NCBI GenBank assembly: GCA_963729695.1
Contig: CAVSOT010000003.1
Coordinates: forward strand, 310,001 to 374,000
Direction of reading: 5' to 3'
Source of the DNA: PALSA-693 sp963729695
Lineage (GTDB): Bacteria; Actinomycetota; Acidimicrobiia; Acidimicrobiales; Palsa-688
DNA length: 64,000 nt
Part shown: one piece after another, positions 8,035 to 17,243 of the stretch
Layout: every line of letters begins with the position of its first letter
Position numbering within the stretch: position 1 is the first letter of the stretch
Program-made: the position numbers and the translations under genes
The notes under the pieces: generated by a model
What the model was told of the DNA's origin: nothing
The model's input: only the letters and a program-made list of their open reading frames with translations
Databases searched by the model: none

Positions 8035-8539
8035 GTGGCGATGACCATCCCCGACCTGGTGGGCAAGCTCAAGGGGCCGATCGGCCAGAAGCTGTTCCGC
8101 TACAGCATGGCGTCCGTGGTGGCGGTGATGGTGAGCCTGGTGCTCCTCGTCATCTTCGACGGCCTCATCGGGTGGAGCGCGGTGGTCTCGAGCACTCTGG
8201 CCACGTGCGATCGCGGCTGTCCCTTCCTACGAGATGAACCGGAAGTGGGCGTGGGGGAAGACCGGCCGCAGCCACATGCTCAAGGAGGTCGTCCCGTTTT
8301 GGGTCCTGGCCCTCTTCGGCTGGGCCTTCTCCACTTACTGCGTCCACCTGATGGAGGGGTACGCCAAGCACCACCACTTCTCTCACTCGCTCACGACGTT
8401 CACCGTGGCCTTGGCCTATCTCGGGGCGTTCGCCGTGCTGTGGGTCGGAAAGTTCATCATTTTCAACAAGGTGCTCTTCGCTCACCACCCCGAAGACCTT
8501 CCTCCCGCACTGGATGGACGGACCGGCGTTCCGGGGTAG
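8035..8539 (+). CDS. GtrA-like membrane protein, one frame break
   Basis: The protein of about 167 residues has four predicted membrane helices and fits the GtrA/DPMS family, which aids transfer of polyprenyl-linked sugars. KLFRYSMASVVAV opens the first helix. PSYEMNRKWAWGK between helices 2 and 3 is the family hallmark, and GKFIIFNKVLF closes the last. The frame breaks at about 8202: removing one t restores ATAIAAVPSYEMNRK. It is divergent from tesB, and its stop (TAGTG) overlaps the next start. Confidence 0.75.
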
Positions 8540-9172
8540 TGCAGCCCGACCTGCTGGCCTACGCCCGGTCAGTAAAGGGGTTCATGCCTGAAGAAGAGGG
8601 GGCGGCGCTCTACCGGTCGGGTCTGCTGGCGGCCCGCTCCGGCTTGGGGCCGTTGCTCGAGGTGGGCACCTACTGCGGCAAGTCGGCGTTGTACCTCGGG
8701 AGCGCCGCTCAGCGACGGGGGCACGCTGCTTCTCACCGTCGATCACCACCACGGTTCGGAGGAGAACCAGGCCGGTTGGCCCCACCACGACCCCGCCGTG
8801 GTCGATCCGCGCACCGGCCGCATGGATACCCTGCCGTTCGCTCGCAGGACCGTCGAGGAGGCCGGCTTGGCGGGGCACGTGGTGCTGGTCGTCGGCCCGT
8901 CCGCCAGCGTCGCCGCGATATGGGAGACCCCGCTGGCCCTGCTCTTCATCGACGGGGGGCACGGCGACGACGTGGCCTGGGCGGACTACCGGGGGTGGGC
9001 GCCCAAGGTGGCTCCCGGCGGCTACCTGGCTATCCACGACGTGTTTCCCGACCCGGCCGACGGCGGCCGGCCCCCGTACGACCTGTATCGCGCCGCGGTC
9101 GACTCCGGCGGGTGGGAGGAACCTGCGGGTCTGGGGTGCGGCAGCCTCCGGGTCCTGCGCCGCCTCGGCTAG
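8539..9172 (+). CDS. Class I SAM-dependent methyltransferase, one frame break
   Basis: The corrected protein of about 210 residues has a Rossmann methyltransferase signature. LLEVGTYCGKSALYLG is motif I, LLTVDHHHGSEENQAGW is motif II, LLFIDGGHGDDVAW is the motif IV acidic loop, and GGYLAIHDVF follows. This pattern matches O-methyltransferase-like or cephalosporin-hydroxylase-like enzymes, but the substrate is unknown. The frame breaks at about 8705-8722, next to a GGGGG run. The GTG start overlaps the GtrA stop, so the two are coupled. Confidence 0.75.
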
Positions 9173-9191
9173 CGGCCTCGCCTGGCGTTGC

Positions 9192-9906
9192 TCAGGTCGA
9201 CTTCCGGGCCTCGCCGCGGCCCAGGACCAGGCGCAAGCGCACCAGGCCGACCAAGGATCGCGGGATGCGGCGGGTGATTGGCGTACGGGGTGGGCGTTGG
9301 TCGGTGACCACGACCGGGACCTCCGTCACGACCAGTCCCGTGCGCTCGGCTCGCAGGATCAATTCCGGTGTCGAAAATGTCCCCCCCGAACCGGCTGCTC
9401 TCCACGAGGGGAAGGAGCGGCGCCCGGCGTAGGGCTTTGACCCCGTGCGTGTCGCTGACCCGCAACCCAAAGCCGTAGCGGAGCACCAGGGAGAAGACCG
9501 CAGTGACGGTACGGCGGGCGGGGCTGCGCTCGTCTTCTGAGCCGGGACTGCGTTTGGAGCCCACCACGATGGCCGGCTCGCCCGTGGCCATGAGCGCCAC
9601 GGCCCGGTCCAGGAATTCCAAGTCGACGAAATCGACGTCGAAATTGACGACGACGTCCCCTCGTGCAGCCAGAAAGCCCGCTTTCAGGGCCCGACCGTAA
9701 TCGGCCGTGGGATCCCGCAGAGCGACGACCTCGGGGTAGGTGTGGGCCAGCGAGTCCGCTTCCGTAGCAGTGTCGTCGGTGGAGCCGTTCTCCGCGACGA
9801 TGACCTCGAACGCCAGCCGGCGCTCGCGCAGTCCGGCCACGACGGTCTTCACCGCCGGCTCCAGGTAGCCGTGTTCGTTGTGAGCCGGCATGACGATCGA
9901 GATCAT
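9192..9906 (-). CDS. Family 2 glycosyltransferase (polyprenol-phosphate sugar synthase-like), one frame break
   Basis: The corrected protein of about 237 residues is a soluble GT2 enzyme. MISIVMPAHNEHGYLEPAV is the nucleotide-sugar entry, ENGSTDDT the first acidic motif, and NFDVDFVDL the DxD metal site. The absence of a membrane domain and the pattern resemble Dpm1/Ppm1-like enzymes that load mannose or glucose on polyprenyl phosphate. One extra g at about 9363 breaks the frame; removing it gives DIFDTELILRAERTG. It is divergent from lnt, which is notable because mycobacterial Ppm1 joins both activities. Confidence 0.75.
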
Positions 9907-9979
9907 CGGCTACCAATGGTAAGTGGTGACCGCTCCTGACTGGCCTCAGGGGCCCAAGCGCGGCACCATTCTCGTCCGC

Positions 9980-11547
9980 ATGGCAACGCGGCAACCGGTG
10001 CGCTGGCGATGGTGGACGTGGCTGGCTGCCGGTTTCGGCTGCGGCATGTTGCTGGGGCTCTCTGTGCCGCCGTTCGGGTGGTGGCCGCTGGCCTGGTTGG
10101 GCTTCGCCGGTCTGGCCGCACTCCTCCCCGGGCAGCCGGTTCGTAACCGGGTGCTTCTCGGCTGTGGAGCGGGTGTGGGCCAGTACGCGCTCGGCCTGCT
10201 GTGGGTCCGCGAGTTCTCGATACCGGGCTGGATCGCGTTGGTCGTGGTGAGCGCCGCTGTACACCGCGTTGGCCGTCATCGTCGTGCCGACCAGTGGACG
10301 GGATTGCGTAGCGCTCGGATTGCCGGCCGCGTTCGCACTGGCCACGTGGGGACGGGACCACTTTCCGCTCAACGGCTTTCCGCTCGACGGGGTGGCGCTC
10401 GGTCAGGTGGCCTCGCCGCTGATCCCGGTGGTGCGCCTCGGGGGCAGCGTGCTACTGACTGCGATCACCGTCCTCGTCGGGGTGACCCTCGCCAACGCCG
10501 GTCGGGCGGTGTGGATGTGGATGTCGATGCGGGTGTCGGATCGTGGCTCGTCCGACCGGCGGGTGGCCTGGCGGCTCACCGCGGCAGGCGCCGGCCTGCT
10601 GGTGCTGGTGGTGGCGGTGTGCTTCGGCGCTGAGCTGAGTCCTTCGGGAGCCGGCGGTCATCTCCCAGTCGAGCGCGTGGCGCTGGTACAGGGTGGGGGT
10701 CAGCGCGGCACCCGCGCCATCTCGACCGACCCACAGGTGGTCTTCGATCGCCATTTGGACGCCGAGCGCGTTGCTGCAACCGCCGCTCGACCTGGTGGTG
10801 TGGCCGGAAGGGATGCTGCAGAGTGACGTTCCCTACAGCAGCACCGCCGACGCCGCGGAAATCGCCGGCCTCGCCCGCCGGTTGGGGGCGACCGTCGTGG
10901 TCGGCGTCGACCAGGACGTCGGAGCCGTCCACTACTACAACGAGGTGGTGGCCTGGTCTCCGCAGGGTGAGATCGAAGGCACCTACGTGAAAAACCATCT
11001 GGTGCCGTTCGGCGAGTACGTACCGGCCCGGTCCCTGATCCAGCGGTTCTTCGACCTCAAGGACGTGCCGCGGGATGCTATCCGGGGCCACAGTCCGGGC
11101 ATTCTGCACACCTCGGCCGGGCCGCTCGGTGTGATGATCTCCTTCGAGGTCTTCTTCGATGATCGGGCCAGGGATGCGGTCCGCGCCGGCGGCCAGATCC
11201 TGATCGTCCCCACCAACACGGCCTCCTATCGGAGCACCCAGGTGCCCACCCAGGAGGTGGCGGCGGCTCGCATGCGGGCGTGGGAGACGGGACGTTGGAC
11301 CCTGCAGGTGACACCGACGGGCTACACGGCGGTGATCAGCCCTGACGGCCGGGTCTTACAAACCACCTCCCTCGACGAGCAACGAGTGCTGACCGCCAAC
11401 GTGCCCCGAGAGGACGGCCGGACCGTGTACGTGGGCATAGGCGACCTCCCGTTCCTGATCGCATCCGCGCTGGCGCTTGGGGGGGCCTGGGTGCTGGCCC
11501 GGCGCCGGGCCGGGGCAGCAGCCCGGGTCAGCTCCGCAGGCGGCTGA
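9980..11547 (+). CDS. lnt: Apolipoprotein N-acyltransferase-like protein, two frame breaks
   Basis: The corrected protein of about 520 residues has an N-terminal multi-helix membrane domain (WWTWLAAGFGCGMLLGLS onward) and a C-terminal nitrilase-like domain, the layout of Lnt, which adds the third acyl chain to lipoproteins. VWPEG holds the catalytic glutamate and TYVKNHLVPFGEY the lysine. At the catalytic cysteine position (usually ICxE) the sequence reads MISFEV, so serine replaces cysteine. Breaks lie at about 10256 and 10770. The ATG at 9980 is chosen; 9923 is a longer alternative. Activity is doubtful unless the Ser codon (tcc) is a base error. Confidence 0.8.
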
Positions 11548-11653
11548 GGGCCACCCGGGGAAGGGAAAAGGGTCGGGGCCGGTGCCCACCGCCCAAGCGG
11601 CGGAACCCAACGAGCTTGACCGGGAGTTCCCGGCAGACAACAGTCTGTGCCTT

Positions 11654-12941
11654 ATGGCCGGGAACGACCCGCTCCGGATCGCCCTCCTGGTCTATCGCGG
11701 CAACCCGTATTCGGGCGGTCAAGGCGTCTATACCCGCTACCTCTCCCGGGCGCTGGTGGACCTCGGCCATCAGGTAACCGTCTTCGCCGGCCAACCGTGG
11801 CCGGTGCTCGACGACGGGGTGGGGTATGTCCCTGTCCCGAGCCTCGACCTCTACCGGGAGCCGGATCCTTTTCGCGTGCCCCGACCGCGAGAGCTCCGCT
11901 CCCCGATCGACGTCGCCGAGTTCGCCGTGATGTGCACCGCCGGCTTTCCCGAGCCGAGGACCTTCAGCTGGAGAGTTCGCCGCGCCCTGGCCGCCCGGCG
12001 CGGCCAGTACGACGTCGTCCACGACAACCAGACGTTCGGGAGCGGTCTGCTCGGGGTCATGGCCGACGGGTGGCCCGTGTTGGGCACGTGTCACCATCCG
12101 ATCACCGTTGACAGAACCCTCGACCTCCAGCATGCGGAGAACTGGCGGCGCCGGGTGGCCCTGCGCCGGTGGTACGGCTTCCTGGCCATGCAGAAGCGGG
12201 TCGCCCGGCGTATCCCCCGCATCCTGACCGTCTCGTCGTCCTCGAAGCGCGGACATCGTCGAGCACTACAGGATCCCGGCCGATCGCCTCGCCGTGGTTC
12301 CGATCGGCGCCGACCACAGGCTCTACCGTCCCCGCCCAGACGTGGCCCGGGTCCGAGGGCGGATCATGACGACTGCCAGCGCGGACGTGCCCTTCAAAGG
12401 GCTCCTCCCGTTGATCGAGGCTCTGGCCAAGCTCCGTACCGAGCGGCCAGAGGCCCATCTGGTCGTCGTCGGCCGGCTGCGGGAGGACGGTCCGGTGGCG
12501 TTGGCCATCGAACGTTTGGGCGTCGCCAAGGCCGTGACGTTCGAGTCGGGGGTGAGCAACGAGCGGATGGTCGAGCTGTACGCCGAGGCGAGCGTGGCGG
12601 TCGTGCCTTCCCTCTACGAGGGCTTCTCGCTGCCGGCCGTGGAAGCCATGGCCTGCGGGGTACCGCTGGTGGCCACCACCGGAGGCGCGTTGCCCGAGGT
12701 CGCCGGGGCCGATGGCGTCACCGCCATGCTGGTCGCGCCCGGCGATCCGAGCGGGCTGGCGACCGCCATCAGCACGATCATGGCCGACTCCGAGCTAGCG
12801 GCCCGACTCTCCGCAGCGGCCCGTCAGCGCGTCCTGGAGCGATTCACGTGGCAGGCCTGCGCGGCCGCCACCGTCGACAACTACCGATGGCTCATCGAGC
12901 GCCACCGGGCGGTCCAGGTCCGTGCGCCGGTGCGATGCTGA
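11654..12941 (+). CDS. Family 4 glycosyltransferase (GT-B), one frame break
   Basis: The corrected protein of about 428 residues is a retaining GT-B enzyme. The N-terminal RGNPYSGGQGVYTRYLS loop is typical of GT4. The C-terminal domain holds VVPIGADHRLYRP, a LVVVGRLREDG strand and the E-x7-E motif (SLYEGFSLPAVEAMACGVP). One extra base at about 12256 shifts the frame between SSSSK and DIVEHYRIPADRL. It starts about 100 bases after lnt. Its stop overlaps the start of the methyltransferase gene, forming a GT4-methyltransferase-barrel operon. Confidence 0.8.
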
Positions 12942-13656
12942 CCGTTCGCTACGACGCGCCTCGGCGTCCGACCCCGAGACCGCCTTTTGGACCTGGGGAG
13001 CGGCGGCGGGCGGCACGCCTTCGAAGCGATGCGAAGGGGTGCAGTGGTAACCGCGCTCGACGCGGACGGCGGCGAGATCCAGAACGCCTACGGCCTGCTG
13101 CAGGCCATCGCCCACGAGGAACCGGGCGCCACGGCCCTGGGCGGGCGAGGTACCGCCGTGGTGGCGGACGCCAGAGCCCTGCCGTTCCGGCCGGGTGCCT
13201 TCGACCGGGTCATCGCCGCGGAGGTACTCGAGCACGTGCCTGAGGATGGCGCTGCCCTCTCGGAACTGGTCCGCGTGCTCCGGTCCGGTGGGACGATGGC
13301 GGTCACCGTTCCCCGCTTCTGGCCCGAGCGGATCCTGTGGGCCTTGTCCGACGAGTACCACCAGGTTCCGGGGGGCCACATCCGGATCTATCGCCGGTCG
13401 GTGCTGCTGGGGCGAATGCGGCGAGCGGGCCTAGTCGCCTACGGCGCCCACCACGCCCACGCCCTCCACAGCCCGTACTGGTGGCTGCGGGCCCTGGTCG
13501 GGGTCCGAAAGGAGTCGCAGTGCCTGGTGCGGGCGTACCACCGGTTCCTGGTGTGGGATATCACCGCTGCCCCGACGACTGACCCGACTCCCCGAGCGGT
13601 GGCTCAACCCGATCCTCGGCAAGAGCCTCGTGATCTACGGGCGGAAGCCGGCATGA
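12935..13656 (+). CDS. Class I SAM-dependent methyltransferase, two frame breaks
   Basis: The corrected protein of about 239 residues begins MLTVRYDRLGVRPRDRLLDL and has motif I LDLGSGGGRHAFEAMRRG, post-I VTALDAD, and VIAAEVLEHVPEDGAAL, a UbiE/Methyltransf_11-like pattern. The C-terminus reads LPERWLNPILGKSLVIYG in a third frame. Breaks are at about 12956 (one extra g) and about 13570. It overlaps the GT4 gene by seven bases and the next gene by four. Small-molecule or glycolipid methylation is likely, but the substrate is unknown. Confidence 0.75.
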
Positions 13657-14705
13657 CCGGTCCGCTCACCGCAGTCGAGATCGCGGAAACCGCCTCGTGG
13701 ATCGTCTCGGTCCAGCTGCCGAACGGCATGATCCCCTGGTTTCCCGGTGGCCACGCCGACCCCTGGAACCACACCGAGTCCGCCATGGCGCTGGTGCTCG
13801 CCGGCCTGCGCCCGGAAGCCGATCGGGCCTTCGAGTGGCTGGCCCGGAACGCAGCTGCCGGACGGGAGCTGGTGCTGCTACCACCTGGCAGACGGCATCG
13901 AGGATCCCCGCCGGGACCCGAACGTGGGCCTGTACATCGCCACCGGCGCCTGGTGGCACTACCTGTGCACGGGCGACCTCGGCCTGCTCGAAGGGTTGTG
14001 GCCGAGCATCGAAGCCGCGGTCGGCTTTCGCCCTCCGTCTGCAACAACCGGGTGGTGAGGTGTTGTGGTCCATGGATCCCGACGGTCATCTCGGGCGGTA
14101 CGCCCTGCTCACCAGCACCTCCTCTATCCTGCACAGCCTCCGTTGCGCGGTGGCGGTCGCCGAACGGCTCGGCTTCGAACGACCGGAGTGGGAGCTGGCC
14201 GGCGACCGGATCGTGGAGGTGATCCGGCACCGACCCGGGTCCTTCGAGCCGAAGGACCGCTGGGCGATGGACTGGTACTACCCGATACTTTCCGGGGCGA
14301 TCCCTGCTGATCGAGCCCGGCAGCGCATCGAGACCCGGTGGTCGGAGTTCGTGCTCGAGGGCGTCGGGGTGCGCTGCGTTTCGGACCATCACTGGGTCAC
14401 TGCCGCCGAGACCGCGGAATGCGTCATGGCGCTCGATGCCATCGGCTGTCGGGATGAAGCCGTGGCGCTCCTCGACTGGACCCGGCACTTACGCGCCGAG
14501 GACGGCGCCTACTGGACGGGATGCGTGCACCCGCAATGCGTCCGTTATCCGGGAGGCGAGCGCAACCACCTACACCGCCGCCGCCGTGCTGCTGGCCAAT
14601 CACGCCTTGTACGGCTACGGCGCCAGCTCGGGCCTTTTCCGGGGCGAGACCCTGCCGGCCGTCGTCGACCCGGCTGGGCTGGCGGAACGCCTGGGCGAGT
14701 CCTGA
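13653..14705 (+). CDS. Prenyltransferase/squalene-cyclase-like alpha-barrel protein, three frame breaks
   Basis: Three single-base insertions (about 13850, 14029 and 14563) split this gene over three frames. Removing them gives 349 residues. QLPNGMIPW and QLPDGSWCCYHLA resemble QW repeats of terpene-cyclase/prenyltransferase barrels, and repeated helical hairpins (TESAMALVLAGL, TAETAECVMALDA, TYTAAAVLLANHALYG) fit an alpha/alpha toroid. The acidic DxDD motif of squalene-hopene cyclases is not seen, so enzymatic cyclase activity should not be assumed. It overlaps the methyltransferase gene by ATGA and probably works with that enzyme and the GT4. Confidence 0.65.
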
Positions 14706-14758
14706 CCACAACGTGTTCTTCTGGGTCGAGCGTCGGTCCGATGGCGCCCCGGCGCCGG

Positions 14759-16096
14759 TCAGCCCCGCGCCAGGACCGCCTGCCGAATGCTGCGGGCGGC
14801 GAGTCGTCCCGATGCGATGCAGGCCGGTATGCCCGCGCCGTGGTAGCTCGCGCCACATAGGTGCACCATGGGGTGCGTCTGTCGCAAGGCGGCGTTGATG
14901 TCCTCGACGAGGACGGGGTGGCCCACCCGGTATTGCGGGAAGGAATCCGGCCAGCGGTTCACTCGCCAGGTTTCCGGCCGCTCGGTAGTACCGAGGGCCT
15001 GGCCCACCTCCTCGGCCAGTCGCCCGACGAGCTGGTCGTCGTCGAAGGCGAAGGCCCGTTCGTCGCCGTCCCGACCCGCCGAAACGCGCAGCAGCGTTCG
15101 GCCCGGGGCCGCCCACTGGGGCCACTTGGCTGAACCGAAGGAGCAGGCGGTCATCAGCCACCCGGACGAGCGGGGCACGAGCACCCCGTTGATCCCGGGC
15201 GGCACCGCCATCGACCCGTAGCCCAGGGTGACGAGCGCTACCGAAGCCGTCGGGATCCGCGCAAGGCCGGGCGGCCCCGTGTCGCCCAGGATGCGGCTGG
15301 CCGCGGCGGCGTTGGTGGCCAGCACCACCGCGTCGAACGGCTCATTCCCCGGGTCGAGCCGCCAGAAGCGGCCGTCTCGGGTCAACCCGGTGACCTGCTC
15401 GGAGCACAGCCGGACGCCGGTCTCCTGCAGACGCTGCGTCAGGCGGGCGACCAGACTCCCGAGTCCGAGACGCGGCGTGAGAAAGGCCGGGCCGGTTGCT
15501 GAAGCCGGCGCGCCCCGCAAGCCGAGGAGGAGGCTCCGCGACCGGCGGGCCACCGCCACCAGCTGGGGCACCGTCGCCACGCTGCTGAGGTCCTCCGTCC
15601 GCCCGGCGTGGATGCCCCCGACCAGGGGGTCGACCAGGCGGTCGGCCACCTCGGCGCCGAACCGGCCGGCAATGAGGGACCGCACGCTCACGTCCGCCCC
15701 GAGCGGATGGCGGGGGAGGACGAGATCGGCGGCGGCTCGGGCCAGCCCGGCGGGACTCAACAGGCCGGACGTGATCAGTGGCGTCAGCCGCTTCGGCGCG
15801 CCGAGTACCAAGCCGTCCGGCAGGGCCCGGAGCTGCCCGCGCCACCACAACAACGTCCCGCCGGCCTGGGGGGCGACCAGATCGTCGACTCCGAGCTCGC
15901 CGCACAAGTCGACGGCCGCCGGTGAGCGGGTGATGAACGCATCCGGCCCACATTCGACGTCGCGGCCTTCGAACGGCTCGGTCCGGATCTTCCCGCCGAA
16001 GCGATCGCCTTCGAACACCGTGACCTCGTCGTGCTCACGGAGATCCCAGGCCGCGGCGAGCCCGCTGATGCCGCCCCCGACGACCGCCACTCTCAA
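14759..16096 (-). CDS. hemG: Protoporphyrinogen/coproporphyrinogen oxidase
   Basis: This 445-residue flavoprotein belongs to the HemY-type oxidases of haem synthesis. RVAVVGGGISGLAAAWDL is the FAD dinucleotide fold at the N-terminus, EGDRFGGKIRT follows, and the C-terminal LCGASYHGAGIPACIASG closes the FAD site. The gene is unbroken. A TTG at 16096 overlaps the hemE stop (TTGA); a GTG at 16090 is an alternative. The coupling with hemE supports the haem role. In Gram-positives the substrate is often coproporphyrinogen III, which the sequence alone cannot settle. Confidence 0.9.
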   Translation of the reverse strand: MRVAVVGGGISGLAAAWDLREHDEVTVFEGDRFGGKIRTEPFEGRDVECGPDAFITRSPAAVDLCGELGVDDLVAPQAGGTLLWWRGQLRALPDGLVLGAPKRLTPLITSGLLSPAGLARAAADLVLPRHPLGADVSVRSLIAGRFGAEVADRLVDPLVGGIHAGRTEDLSSVATVPQLVAVARRSRSLLLGLRGAPASATGPAFLTPRLGLGSLVARLTQRLQETGVRLCSEQVTGLTRDGRFWRLDPGNEPFDAVVLATNAAAASRILGDTGPPGLARIPTASVALVTLGYGSMAVPPGINGVLVPRSSGWLMTACSFGSAKWPQWAAPGRTLLRVSAGRDGDERAFAFDDDQLVGRLAEEVGQALGTTERPETWRVNRWPDSFPQYRVGHPVLVEDINAALRQTHPMVHLCGASYHGAGIPACIASGRLAARSIRQAVLARG

Positions 16097-17178
16097 TGGG
16101 TGGCCGTTTCCTCGTGGACGAGGTCGACCAGCCGGCGCAGGCAGTCCGGGTTGGTCTCGGGCAGGACGCCGTGGCCGAGGTTGAAGATGTGTCCGACCTC
16201 TTCCGGTCGATCCCTGAGGATGCGCCGAGCCTCGGCTTCCACAGCCGGCCACGGGGCGAGACACACGCCCGGATCGAGATTGCCCTGGAGGGCGAGCGCC
16301 GTGGGAGCCCGCCGGGCTGCCTGGCGGAGGGGAACCCGCCAGTCGACCCCTATGACACTCGCGCCGGCGCTGGCCATGAGCCCGAGCAGCTCCCCTGTGC
16401 CCACGCCGAAATGGATCATGGGTACGTTCGAGTCGGCGATGCTCTCGAAGATCCGAGTCACGGCCGGCAGGACGTAGGACTCGTAGTCCGACGGCGACAG
16501 CGCACCCGCCCAGCTGTCGAAGACCTGGACCGCTTGTACCCCAGCGTCGATCTGCTCCCGCAGTGATGCGGCCGACAGGTCGGCCAGGCGCTCGACGAGC
16601 GCCCGCCATAGTGCCGGGTCACCGTGCATCAGGGATTTGGTCTTGGCGTACTCCCGGCTCGGGCGACCCTCGACGAGGTAGCTCGCTAGGGTGAAGGGGC
16701 CGCCGGCAAAGCCGATGAGCGGCACTCGAAGTTCCTTGACGAGGATCCGGATCGCCTCCGCCATCCACGGGAGGTCCGATGCCGGCTCGAGTGGGCGCAG
16801 GCGCTGAAGGTCGGCAGACGACTGAAACGGGGAGTCGGTCACCGGTCCGATGCCGGCGCGAACCTCTACCCCGAAGCCGATGGCCGCGACCGGCACCATG
16901 ATGTCGGAGAACAGAATCGCCGCGTCCACCCCGTATCGCTGGACCGGCTGCACGGTCAGTTCCGCCGCCAGGTCGGGCTGGCGGATGGCGTCGAGGATGG
17001 TCCCGCTACCGCGCCGAGCCCGGTACTCGGGAAGCGACCGGCCGGCCTGCCGCATGAACCACACCGGGGTGTGCGGCACCGGCTCCCCCCGGCACGCGGC
17101 CAGAAATGGATCCGGCGATCGGTCCGGCCGCTCGAGCCGCGCCGTTAATGAAGCCACGCCGAATCCTATCGTGGGCAT
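16093..17178 (-). CDS. hemE: Uroporphyrinogen decarboxylase
   Basis: This 361-residue enzyme removes four carboxyl groups from uroporphyrinogen III. FMRQAGRSLPEYR carries the conserved substrate-binding arginines. ILFSDIMVPVAAIG carries the catalytic aspartate, and GFAGGPFTLASYL and IFNLGHGVLPETNPD are family signatures. It is the first gene of a hemE-hemG pair and is divergent from the HelD-like gene, with only about 65 bases between the starts. Confidence 0.95.
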   Translation of the reverse strand: MPTIGFGVASLTARLERPDRSPDPFLAACRGEPVPHTPVWFMRQAGRSLPEYRARRGSGTILDAIRQPDLAAELTVQPVQRYGVDAAILFSDIMVPVAAIGFGVEVRAGIGPVTDSPFQSSADLQRLRPLEPASDLPWMAEAIRILVKELRVPLIGFAGGPFTLASYLVEGRPSREYAKTKSLMHGDPALWRALVERLADLSAASLREQIDAGVQAVQVFDSWAGALSPSDYESYVLPAVTRIFESIADSNVPMIHFGVGTGELLGLMASAGASVIGVDWRVPLRQAARRAPTALALQGNLDPGVCLAPWPAVEAEARRILRDRPEEVGHIFNLGHGVLPETNPDCLRRLVDLVHEETATH

Positions 17179-17243
17179 TTCGCAGGGCTCTCCTCGGCCG
17201 GCTTGCGCCCGGGGGCTCGAGCAGAAAGAGTGGATCCTCCCGT

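Noticed and set aside
13604..14488. Long minus-strand open frame opposite the barrel protein.
   Set aside because: It is the shadow of a frame-broken plus-strand gene whose three segments join into a consistent product.
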